Part shown: one piece after another, positions 9,925 through 17,700 of the stretch
Numbering within the stretch: position 1 is the first letter of the stretch
Layout of the letters: the number at the start of each line of letters is the position of its first letter
NCBI RefSeq assembly: GCF_001636425.1
Contig: NZ_KV440953.1
Coordinates: forward strand, 818,847-882,846
Direction of reading: 5' to 3'
DNA: 64,000 nucleotides
DNA from: Heyndrickxia acidicola
GTDB taxonomy: Bacteria > Bacillota > Bacilli > Bacillales > Bacillaceae_C
Translations under genes and position numbers: made by a program
Notes under the pieces: generated by a model
Database searches by the model: none
What the model was told of the DNA's origin: nothing
Seen by the model: the letters and a program-made list of their open reading frames with translations, nothing else

Positions 9925-10104
9925 TTATAAATTATTATTTTGCTGCTTAATTTCTTCACCTGTAATAAAATGGTTCACTTCTTCCAATTCTTTATGTCCA
10001 TCGACAGAATCACCCGGGAAGGGCTTTTTCTCATTTAACGCTGATTCGATGACGATGTTTTTTTGGATTGGTGCATTTGTCAGCACTTCTTTTCTCGGTT
10101 TCAT
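9925..10104 (-). CDS. Small hypothetical protein, 59 aa
   Basis: An ATG at 10104 is preceded by taaaggagattac, a near-perfect Shine-Dalgarno, and the frame runs 59 codons to a TAA at 9925. The product starts MKPRKEVLTNAPIQKNIVIE and ends EEIKQQNNNL. It is hydrophilic with no membrane segment, cysteine or signal peptide. I do not recognise the family. The strong ribosome site supports a real gene. It lies between the broken IS element and decayed genes, so it may be one of the few survivors of that stretch. Confidence 0.55.
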   Translation of the reverse strand: MKPRKEVLTNAPIQKNIVIESALNEKKPFPGDSVDGHKELEEVNHFITGEEIKQQNNNL

Positions 10105-10281
10105 TGTAATCTCCTTTACAATTTATGGTTTATTTTTTAATGAAAGAGGGGAGTAGTAATACATCCTAAAATCCCGATTAGCATTTCTCACTCCGCAGAT
10201 ATTATACATTCGAGATGGCAAGGCATATAGAAGGATGGGAATGAGATACTAAAGAATAAAACCGTTGAAAGAAGGGATAAA

Positions 10282-10770
10282 ATGAAAAATTCAATGGAAG
10301 ATAAATTCATTCCCATAACGTCTATTACCAGCGGAATTGGAAAGGCTTGTTTGCAAGATGTTTATTACTTGCCCATACAAATAGTCAATGTATGTTTTGT
10401 GGGAAATCCCGAAAAAAATTTGATTGGGTACTAGTCAATGCCGGGATGCCTCATTATGCGAACCATACTTTCTCATACAGAAGAACGTTATTGCACTGGA
10501 TGCACCCCAAGGCTATCCACCTTACACATGCCCATTTTGAGCATATTGGGTCGTTGCGATGCTTTTATAAAGGTAAGGCAGGATTCCTTCTTTAAAGTGC
10601 TTTCCCAAACACAGGAGGTAAATGGACCGCCTTGTTATTTAAAAACGGATTGGGAGGCAGCGAAAGTTTCTGTAGAGAAACTGGCTTCTTTAAATTCTGC
10701 TCTTGCTGTCTGTGGCCAAGGAATACCCATTTCCGGAGATGCTTTATCAAAGGGCCCGCTCTTTAAGAAA
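10282..10770 (+). pseudogene. Remnant of MBL-fold metallo-hydrolase gene
   Basis: The start at 10282 has a Shine-Dalgarno (gaaggga) and reads MKNSMEDKFIPITSITSG, then VYYLPIQIVNVCFVGNP before a frameshift and TAG near 10434. Other frames continue with DWVLVNAGMPHYANH, a metal-site motif THAHFEHIGS (normally HxHxDH, here E replaces D), then after a deletion FFKVLSQTQEVNGPPCYL, TDWEAAKVSVEKLASLN and GQGIPISGDALS. These match the order of a zinc beta-lactamase-fold hydrolase, but the frame is broken several times and the middle is missing. Not functional. Confidence 0.75.
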
Positions 10771-10784
10771 TGCATTCCTAAATG

Positions 10785-11437
10785 GTGAAAAGGTGCGGGG
10801 AAAACCACAAAACAGGACAAGGGATGTCCAACGATAGACATTACGAGGCATTAAAAACCTATGCAGAAGAAACCTTGTGGGTTAAAAAATACCTTTATCA
10901 ATGGTCTGCTCAGGATCTGTCAACATTAGATAAAGTGCCTTATGTGAGCTGGATTACAAGCGCGCATCCAAACGTATTCGTTGCAACGGGCTTTAAGAAA
11001 TGGGGGGGGAATGACAAATGGGACTCAAGCCGCCATGCTTGCTAAAGGACCTCATTTTAACCGGAGAGAGCCCGTATGAGAGCGTGTATTCACCATCAAG
11101 GTTTGAAAGTGATCTTATGGTTAAAAATTTTATTATGGAAAATATGAATGTAGCCAAACATTTTTTAAGGGAAAATTACAAAAACCCGACAAATCCTCGG
11201 AAGATCTACGAAACGATGAAGGGGCAGTGTTTACCTTGAAAGGGAAACGGGCAGGTGCTTATAAGGATACGGATGGTATATTACACATCGCAGACATAAC
11301 CTGTACTCATTTAGGCTATGAAATGGAATTCAGGGGAGAAAACATGGGATTGCGCATGTCATGGATCACGTTTCTCCTATTAAGAAGAAGTTGTCGATGG
11401 GCCGGCTGTAAAGCCTTTAAAAAGAATGAAAAGGGGG
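10785..11437 (+). pseudogene. Remnant of FAD-dependent oxidoreductase with C-terminal Rieske domain (YhfW-like)
   Basis: Pieces in successive frames line up in order: GENHKTGQG near 10794, HYEALKTYAEETLWV, WSAQDLSTLDKVPYV, HPNVFVATGFKKWG, LLKDLILTGESPYESVYSPS, then the Rieske part TLKGKRAGAYKDTDG, CTHLG, and in another frame WDCACHGSRFSY, VVDGPAVKPLK. The Rieske cysteine/histidine pairs (CTH and CACH) are still visible but are separated by frame changes and a stop codon (tat taa). The N-terminal FAD-binding half is absent: the remnant begins directly after the hydrolase remnant, so a deletion fused the two. Confidence 0.75.
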
Positions 11438-11454
11438 TTTTGAGTAAATAAATA

Positions 11455-11495
11455 AAAATAGGTCAGGGTCTTTTTTAAAAGGCCCTATTTTTGTG
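11455..11495 (+). terminator. Possible terminator after the decayed genes
   Basis: aaaatagg at about 11455-11462 can pair imperfectly with cctatttt at about 11485-11492, with gggtc and ggccc between them adding weak pairs, followed by T residues. The stem is interrupted, so this is a weak call. Confidence 0.35.
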
Positions 11496-11630
11496 GACGG
11501 ATATAATTGTTATCAAACTGAAATGAAATTTTCGGTGCAATTAGAGAAATGAACGAGGCAAGAAAGCCTTGTTTTAAAGATTCCGTATTCAAGAGTTTTG
11601 GGAATATTCCTTCAACACAAATTATTACAA

Positions 11631-11669
11631 TGTAACGGAATGTTACAATCCGAATAGGTACATTGTAAC
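11631..11669 (+). promoter_or_regulatory. Clustered TGTAAC/TGTTAC motifs upstream of yocH-like gene
   Basis: TGTAAC at 11631-11636, TGTTAC at 11641-11646 and TGTAAC at 11664-11669 fit the half-site TGTWAH of the essential cell-wall regulator WalR, which controls yocH in B. subtilis. The first two are spaced 10 nt start to start rather than the usual 11, and also form the inverted repeat GTAAC-N5-GTTAC. Assignment to WalR is an inference. Confidence 0.4.
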
Positions 11670-11762
11670 GAAACCAACATGTTTTAGTTATATGGCTGTT
11701 ATTTTTATATGTTACTATTTGTTTTGTTAGCAAAAAGAGCTAACCAAAGGAGGTATTTACTG

Positions 11763-12554
11763 ATGAAAAAAGTAGTAACAGCAATGGCAACCGCAGTAAC
11801 ATTATCGACGGTCATGACTGGAAATGCTTTCGCAGCAGAAAAATACGAGGTTAAGCAAGGGGATACACTTTGGAAAATCTCACATGACAATAAGACCACT
11901 GTCAATAACTTAAAACAATGGAACCATTTATATTCCGATATGATATTCCCAAATGAAAAATTGGTCGTATCGCCTAAAGATACATATACAGTACAGGATA
12001 ATGATACTCTTTGGGGTATTGCTAAGAACTATCATGTTACTGTTGACCAATTAAAACAATGGAATCATCTTCAGACAGATCTTATCCAAAAAGGCGACAA
12101 ATTAGATATCTACTCTTCTGTATCTAAAGTGGATGATAGAGATGAACACGCTGCAGCTCAAGTAACAAGTGCATCCATTTCAGATAAAGCTGGAGAAGAA
12201 AAGGCTGCTGCACCAGCAACTCAGCCTGAGCAAAAAGCAGCTCCTGAACAACAATCCGTTTCTGGCAAAGAGATTTCCGTTAAAGCCACTGCTTATACAG
12301 CCGATTGTGCCGGCTGCTCTGGCACCACTGCGACTGGAATGGACGTAAAAGATAACAGTAATGCAAAAGTCATTGCTGTAGATCCGAAGGTTATTCCTCT
12401 TGGATCAAAAGTTTATGTTGAGGGCTATGGATATGCGATTGCTGGCGACACTGGCGGTGCTATCAAAGGAAACCGCATTGACGTATTAGTTTCAAGCAAT
12501 GATAAAGCAATGCAATGGGGCGTACGCCATATTAAAGTAACCATTATAAATTAA
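11763..12554 (+). CDS. yocH: Cell-wall-binding protein with two LysM repeats and a 3D domain (YocH-like)
   Basis: A secreted peptidoglycan-associated enzyme of 263 residues. A signal peptide (about 1-24, ending NAFAA) is followed by two LysM domains (YEVKQGDTLWKIS at 27 and YTVQDNDTLWGIA at about 73). A low-complexity Ala/Gln/Glu linker leads to a C-terminal 3D domain (VKATAYTADCAGCSGTTATG, DPKVIPLGSKVYVEGYG, AGDTGGAIKGNRIDV) whose aspartates define the family and whose fold resembles lytic transglycosylases. The start at 11763 follows aaaggaggtatttactg. A strong terminator ends the gene, so it is a single-gene unit. The symbol rests on domain order; other LysM-3D paralogues exist. Confidence 0.85.
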   Translation: MKKVVTAMATAVTLSTVMTGNAFAAEKYEVKQGDTLWKISHDNKTTVNNLKQWNHLYSDMIFPNEKLVVSPKDTYTVQDNDTLWGIAKNYHVTVDQLKQWNHLQTDLIQKGDKLDIYSSVSKVDDRDEHAAAQVTSASISDKAGEEKAAAPATQPEQKAAPEQQSVSGKEISVKATAYTADCAGCSGTTATGMDVKDNSNAKVIAVDPKVIPLGSKVYVEGYGYAIAGDTGGAIKGNRIDVLVSSNDKAMQWGVRHIKVTIIN

Positions 12555-12564
12555 TAGAGACAAG

Positions 12565-12594
12565 GCCTGGACTTTTAATAGCTCCAGGCTTTTT
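12565..12594 (+). terminator. Rho-independent terminator of yocH-like gene
   Basis: GCCTGGA at 12565-12571 pairs perfectly with TCCAGGC at 12583-12589, followed by five T residues. Confidence 0.9.
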
Positions 12595-12658
12595 GTTTGT
12601 AGCTTGGATGAGCATCCCTGCCATATAAAGTGAGTTCAGCTATTTAAATCAATTATTT

Positions 12659-13555
12659 TCATATTACTCCAGCGCTGCTTTTAATTTGTTTGATCATCTC
12701 CTCAGCAGACCTGCTCAAATAACGATCCTTCAGCCAAATGACTGCAGATTCAGCCTTTACATGAAAGTCTGTGATCTCCATCATTTTTACATTTGATATT
12801 TTAAGAGAGCGCAAGGTAGACTGAGGAACAATAGCTGCACCTATGCCAATGGATGCTAGTGAAAGCAGTATATTTACATCAGGACATTCACAGGCGATGA
12901 TAGGATCAACACCCTGTTTTTTAAATTCCTCAACAATCATTTCGAATTGTCCAACTCCAGACAGCCTGTGCAGCAATAGCAGCGGCATTGACTGAAGCTC
13001 ATTTAATGGAATAGAAGACTTATTCAACTTGTTTGAAATCCAGCTTTCCGGTATTACGGCTACGAATGGCTCCGATTGTAAGTGTATGGAAGAAAAATGA
13101 TTCATATCTATCGGCAAGCGGATGACCGCAAATTCAATTTCTCTATTTTTTAAATATTCCCCCAATAGAAAAGAGTCTCCTTCCCTTATTTGAAAAGATA
13201 CAGCGGGATGTTGTTTTTTATACAATCGGATGGGTTCCAGCAAATTCGCAAAACACGATTTAACAGCTCCAAATGTAAGTGCTCCTCTTAGACCATCGTG
13301 TGTTTCTTTTACTTCTGTCAGCACATCTTCAAGTGATTGGAGAAGAGGAATTGTCCGATCATATAAAACTTTACCCGGTTTTGTCAGTTCTAATCGTTTT
13401 CCTTTTCTTTCAATTAATGGTACACCCAGCTCTTGTTCCATTAATTTCAACTGCTGGCTTAAAGGCGGTTGAGCCATATGCAATTTTTTGGCTGCCCTCG
13501 TAATTTGGCCTTCCTGTACAATCGCTGTAAAGTAACGGAGCTGTTTAATATCCAC
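12659..13555 (-). CDS. LysR-family regulator divergent from the 4-hydroxyphenylacetate operon
   Basis: 298 residues from a GTG start (ggaggg 5 nt upstream). The N-terminal winged helix-turn-helix is typical (MDIKQLRYFTAIVQEGQITR, then AAKKLHMAQPPLSQQLKLME). A LysR substrate-binding domain spans about residues 90-290. It is transcribed away from the hpa operon, with about 160 bp between the start codons. A perfect palindrome of T-N11-A form lies there at 13591-13613. By family rule it most likely activates the operon in response to an aromatic acid such as 4-hydroxyphenylacetate or a pathway intermediate. The effector is inferred. Confidence 0.88.
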   Translation of the reverse strand: MDIKQLRYFTAIVQEGQITRAAKKLHMAQPPLSQQLKLMEQELGVPLIERKGKRLELTKPGKVLYDRTIPLLQSLEDVLTEVKETHDGLRGALTFGAVKSCFANLLEPIRLYKKQHPAVSFQIREGDSFLLGEYLKNREIEFAVIRLPIDMNHFSSIHLQSEPFVAVIPESWISNKLNKSSIPLNELQSMPLLLLHRLSGVGQFEMIVEEFKKQGVDPIIACECPDVNILLSLASIGIGAAIVPQSTLRSLKISNVKMMEITDFHVKAESAVIWLKDRYLSRSAEEMIKQIKSSAGVI

Positions 13556-13590
13556 AAAAACCCTCCAGAATTCAATGTAGTAACATAAAA

Positions 13591-13613
13591 ATCCATATTA
13601 AATTTGTATGGAT
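13591..13613. promoter_or_regulatory. Predicted LysR operator (T-N11-A palindrome)
   Basis: ATCCATA at 13591-13597 and TATGGAT at 13607-13613 are a perfect inverted repeat with a 9-nt AT-rich spacer. T13596 and A13608 are 11 nt apart, the classical LysR-box spacing. A second small palindrome TACCA-CA-TGGTA lies at 13645-13656, 60-71 nt before the first operon gene, and could be an activation site or overlap the promoter. Confidence 0.65.
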
Positions 13614-13715
13614 AACCAATTTTAATAATATTTTTCCTATATGTTACCACATGGTATATTTTTATTGAAAGGGTTTTCATAATTTTTAAAATGTTTAAGT
13701 GGAGGAGTTTTAAAT

Positions 13716-14648
13716 ATGGAATATTTAAACAGTCTTAAAAAAAAGCTTCGCGGTTCCATCGCTCCCATTGTTACACCATTTAATGAAGATGAATCGATTG
13801 ATTTTCCTGCACTTGGCCAGCTGATTAACTGGCACATTGAGAGCGGTACCCATGGAATTTCCGTTACAGGTACAACGGGTGAACCCAGTTCTTTAACAAT
13901 TGAAGAAAGAATTAAGGTAATGGAGTTTGCAGCTAAGACGGTCAATAAAAGGGTACCGTTTGTTCCTGGAACAGGTTCAGCCAACCATAATGAAACCCTT
14001 TTGCTCACAAAGAAAGCAGAGGAGATAGGGGCTGATGCAGCACTTGTCATAGTCCCTTATTACAACAAGCCTTCTCAGCATGCCCTGTATAAACATTTCA
14101 GCATTTTGGCTGAGTCAGTGAATATTCCTATTATTGTTTACAACATACCCGGCAGAACAGCTGTAAATTTAGAGGTTGAAACCCTTGCAAAACTCCACAG
14201 GGATTATCCAACAATTATCGGAGTTAAAGAATCAAATAAGGACTTTGAACACGTAAACCGTGTTCTGTTAAAGTGCGGAAGAGATTTTCTTCTTTATTCA
14301 GGGATTGAATTGCTTTGCTATCCCATGCTGGCGATTGGCGGGGCAGGCTATATTAGTGCAACGGCAAATATAGCTCCCAAAAAAGTGGCTCAGATTTACG
14401 ATGAGTGGAGTAAAGGGGACTACTTAAAGGCTCAAAATCTTCATTACGAACTTATGGAATTGAATGATGTCTTGTTTAAAGATACAAATCCTGCGCCTTT
14501 AAAAGCGGCATTGGGGATGATGGGGAAAATAAAGCCAGTTTTAAGGCTTCCAATGGATTTGCCCAAAGCCGAGCTTCAGAATGAGATCAGAGAAGTAATA
14601 AGCAAATATGTGCCTCTTCCTGAACAAATGCAAACCAGTTCAAATTAA
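13716..14648 (+). CDS. DHDPS-family aldolase in the 4-hydroxyphenylacetate operon
   Basis: 310 residues, first gene of the hpa operon (ggagg 11 nt upstream). It has the class I aldolase/DHDPS barrel signatures GTTGEPSSL at 52-60, YNIPGRT with Y142 and R147, and GVKES with the Schiff-base lysine K171. Such enzymes join or split pyruvate from an aldehyde. It is unlikely to serve lysine synthesis here, since it is followed by hpaE, hpaB, hpaD, hpaG, hpaF and hpaC. No hpaH or class II hpaI gene is present, so it probably cleaves 4-hydroxy-2-oxoheptanedioate into pyruvate and succinate semialdehyde. This role is inferred from chemistry and context. Confidence 0.85.
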   Translation: MEYLNSLKKKLRGSIAPIVTPFNEDESIDFPALGQLINWHIESGTHGISVTGTTGEPSSLTIEERIKVMEFAAKTVNKRVPFVPGTGSANHNETLLLTKKAEEIGADAALVIVPYYNKPSQHALYKHFSILAESVNIPIIVYNIPGRTAVNLEVETLAKLHRDYPTIIGVKESNKDFEHVNRVLLKCGRDFLLYSGIELLCYPMLAIGGAGYISATANIAPKKVAQIYDEWSKGDYLKAQNLHYELMELNDVLFKDTNPAPLKAALGMMGKIKPVLRLPMDLPKAELQNEIREVISKYVPLPEQMQTSSN

Positions 14649-14712
14649 CAGGTTAACATTTTTCCTGAAAACTGTTCAACATTAGATAAAACCAGTAAAG
14701 GAGGAGTAGCGG

Positions 14713-16209
14713 GTGGAGAAACAGAAAGATATACAGCTGTATATAAACGGAGAGTTCGTGAATGCTGCAGAGGGAAAAACCTTTGAAAATGTTAATCCTT
14801 TTTCGGGTAAAACCATCAATCTGGTAGCGGAAGGAACAAAAGAGGATATTGATAGGGCAGTTTCTGCTGCAAAGCGTGCCTTTAAGGAAGAATGGGCAGG
14901 AATCAAGGTAAGTGAACGATTAAGATATATTTATAAAATTGCAGAACTAATTGATGAACATATTGATGAAATTGCGCCTTTGGAATCTCTTGATACAGGA
15001 CTTCCAATCAGTCAAACCAAAAATATGGTGGCGAGGGCAGCAGAAAATTTCCGCTTCTATGCAAGGATGGTGGAGACACGCCTTATTGGCGAAGCATATC
15101 AGGCAGATGGTGATTTTTTAAATTATACCATTCATAAGCCGGTAGGGATTGCTGGCTTAATTACTCCGTGGAACGCTCCTTTTATGCTGGAAACCTGGAA
15201 AATTGCTCCTGCACTGGCTACTGGGAACGCTGTGATTTTAAAGCCGGCGGAATGGTCACCCATCACAGCGAATAAACTTGCTGAAATCATTCATAAGGCA
15301 GGGCTCCCCAATGGAGTCTTTAATGTAGTGCACGGCTATGGTGAAACAGCTGGTGCTTCACTCGTTGCACATCCTGATGTCCAACTGATTTCCTTTACAG
15401 GGGAAACCACGACAGGCTCAGAAATTATGAGAAATGGAGCTGCTTCTTTGAAACGGGTTTCCATGGAGCTTGGGGGAAAAAGCCCGATCATTGTATTTGA
15501 GGATGCAGAGATGGAACGTGCTCTTGACGCATGCATTTGGGGGATTTTTTCTTTTAATGGGGAACGCTGTACCGCGAATTCAAGATTATTTCTTCATGAA
15601 AATATTTATGATCAATTTGTCGAAGCTCTTAAAAAAAGAGTCAGCCAAATTGTCGTTGGAAACCCGCTTGATAAAAAGACGGAAGTCGGGCCGCTTATTC
15701 ATTTGAAACATTATGAAAATGTGAAACGCTACATAAAAATCGCGAAGGAAGAAGGTGCCGAAGTATTTAGTGCCGCCTTGCCGGATGAATGTAAAGATGG
15801 ACATTATATTTCGCCGACCCTGCTTCTTTCAGCCAGAAATCATATGAGGATTGCCCAGGAAGAAATTTTTGGCCCTGTCCTGACAGTCATGAAATTTAAA
15901 ACGGAAGAAGAGGTTATCGAAAAGGCAAATGATTGCAGATACGGACTAGCTGGATATGTATGGACGAATAATATTCAGCGCGGACACCGGGTTGCACAAG
16001 CGCTGGAGAGCGGCATGCTTTGGATTAACTCCCAAAATGTCAGGGATTTGCGCATTCCGTTTGGCGGATCCAAACAAAGCGGAATAGGCAGGGAGGGCGG
16101 CCACTATGCGTTTGAATTTTATACAGAAACACAAGTCATACATCTTGCGCTGAATCAGCATCCGATCCCACAGTTTGGAAAAGCCGGTATGAAAGAAAAG
16201 GAGGAATAA
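14713..16209 (+). CDS. hpaE: 5-carboxymethyl-2-hydroxymuconate semialdehyde dehydrogenase
   Basis: An NAD-dependent aldehyde dehydrogenase of 498 residues that oxidises the ring-cleavage product of homoprotocatechuate. It shows PWNAPFMLETWK, the general base E252 in MELGGKSP, and the catalytic C286 in FNGERCTANSR. The C-terminal IPFGGSKQSGIGREGG is typical of the HpaE subgroup. The GTG start at 14713 has aaaggagga 8 nt upstream. It lies 64 bp after the aldolase gene and 3 bp before hpaB, so it is part of one transcript. Assignment to HpaE rather than another ALDH rests on the operon and on overall similarity. Confidence 0.92.
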   Translation: MEKQKDIQLYINGEFVNAAEGKTFENVNPFSGKTINLVAEGTKEDIDRAVSAAKRAFKEEWAGIKVSERLRYIYKIAELIDEHIDEIAPLESLDTGLPISQTKNMVARAAENFRFYARMVETRLIGEAYQADGDFLNYTIHKPVGIAGLITPWNAPFMLETWKIAPALATGNAVILKPAEWSPITANKLAEIIHKAGLPNGVFNVVHGYGETAGASLVAHPDVQLISFTGETTTGSEIMRNGAASLKRVSMELGGKSPIIVFEDAEMERALDACIWGIFSFNGERCTANSRLFLHENIYDQFVEALKKRVSQIVVGNPLDKKTEVGPLIHLKHYENVKRYIKIAKEEGAEVFSAALPDECKDGHYISPTLLLSARNHMRIAQEEIFGPVLTVMKFKTEEEVIEKANDCRYGLAGYVWTNNIQRGHRVAQALESGMLWINSQNVRDLRIPFGGSKQSGIGREGGHYAFEFYTETQVIHLALNQHPIPQFGKAGMKEKEE

Positions 16210-16212
16210 TAG

Positions 16213-17688
16213 ATGCCCGCAAAAACAGGAGAGCAATACATGCAAAGACTGAAAAAAGCACACAACAATGTTTATATTGATGGAAGCAAAGTGGATGATG
16301 TGACTTCACATCCCGCGTTTAAAAATGTGGTTCAATCCATGGCCATGCTCTATGACCGGCAGCATGAGATTCCAGACAAAATGCTTTATTCCTCCCCTTC
16401 AACGGGAGATAAAGTCGGTATGACCTTTCTGCAGCCTAAAACAATAGACGATTTAATAAAAAGGCGCGAGGCTATTACGGAATGGGCGAAGCTTTCAGGC
16501 GGTTTAATGGGAAGATCTCCGGATTACTTAAATGCTGAGGTAATGGCCATGGGGGTATCCAATGAATTATTTGCAGAAGCGGATCCCATGTTTGCTGAAA
16601 ATGCCAGAAAATATTATGAATATGCCCGGGAAAATGATATCAGCCTAACACATACCCTCATTCATCCACAGGTGAATCGGGCAAAGGCACAGAGTGAGCA
16701 AAAGGATGCCAATGTAGCTCTTCATCTGGTAGAGAAAAACAAAGACGGAATCATTGTTGACGGAGTAAGGCTGCTGGCAACACAGGGAGGAATAACCGAT
16801 GAAATTCTGGTATTTCCTTCTACCGTTAAAAAAGCTGGAGAACTTGATGATCCATATTCTATAGCCTTTGCATTGCCAAACAATACAGAAGGATTAAAAT
16901 TTATCAGCAGAGAATCCTTCGATTACGGGAAAAATCATTGGGATCATCCATTGTCTTCCCGATTTGAGGAAGGGGACGCCATTGTTTCTTTTGAAAATGT
17001 GTTTGTTCCATGGGAACGAGTTTTTGTTTGCGGAAACTCCTCTATCTGTAACAGAACCTTTAGAGAAACCAATGCAGTGGTTCATATGTCCCATCAAGTA
17101 GTAGCAAAAAATATTGTCAAAACTGAATTCTTGCTCGGGATTGCTCTCTGTATAATGGACTCCATTGGAATTGATCAGTTTCAGCATGTACAGGAAAAAG
17201 GAGCGGAAATCATGCTTGCTCTTGAAACGATGCGTTCCCATCTTTTCCGTGCAGAGCATAATGCAAAAACGGATAAATGGGGGACAATGACCCCTGATTT
17301 CAAAGCACTGGATGCTGCGCGAAATTGGTATCCTAGAATTTATCCAAGAATGGTGGAGATTTTAAGAATACTGGGAGCATCAGGCCTGATGGGGATTCCC
17401 ACTGAAGCCGATTTCCACCATCAAGAGCTGGGACCCATTCTTCACCGGGCACTTCAAGGGAAAAATCTGCATGGTTATGAGAGAGTCCAGTTGTTCCGCC
17501 TTGCATGGGACATGACCATGAGTTCCTTTGGGAGCAGACAAATGCATTATGAATATTATTTCTTTGGTGATCCAATTCGCATGGGAATGGCCTATTTTGA
17601 TTCCTATGAAAAAGATACGTATAAAGAATTTGTAAAAGATTTTTTAGGTAAATCAAGCAAGGGGAACCCTGCATATTTAAATGTTTAG
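16213..17688 (+). CDS. hpaB: 4-hydroxyphenylacetate 3-monooxygenase, oxygenase component
   Basis: 491 residues. Uses FADH2 from HpaC and O2 to hydroxylate 4-hydroxyphenylacetate to homoprotocatechuate. Visible substrate and flavin region residues are R101 and Y105 in GRSPDYLNAEVMAMG and H147 in LTHTLIHPQVNR. The middle and C-terminal acyl-CoA dehydrogenase-like parts are intact (LLATQGGITDEILVFPS, VPWERVFV, FRLAWDMTMSSFGSRQ). The start follows aaggaggaataatag, 3 bp after hpaE. The cognate reductase gene is the last gene of the operon. A divergent orphan paralogue lies at 4914-6350. Confidence 0.95.
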   Translation: MPAKTGEQYMQRLKKAHNNVYIDGSKVDDVTSHPAFKNVVQSMAMLYDRQHEIPDKMLYSSPSTGDKVGMTFLQPKTIDDLIKRREAITEWAKLSGGLMGRSPDYLNAEVMAMGVSNELFAEADPMFAENARKYYEYARENDISLTHTLIHPQVNRAKAQSEQKDANVALHLVEKNKDGIIVDGVRLLATQGGITDEILVFPSTVKKAGELDDPYSIAFALPNNTEGLKFISRESFDYGKNHWDHPLSSRFEEGDAIVSFENVFVPWERVFVCGNSSICNRTFRETNAVVHMSHQVVAKNIVKTEFLLGIALCIMDSIGIDQFQHVQEKGAEIMLALETMRSHLFRAEHNAKTDKWGTMTPDFKALDAARNWYPRIYPRMVEILRILGASGLMGIPTEADFHHQELGPILHRALQGKNLHGYERVQLFRLAWDMTMSSFGSRQMHYEYYFFGDPIRMGMAYFDSYEKDTYKEFVKDFLGKSSKGNPAYLNV

Positions 17689-17700
17689 GAGGATAATAGC

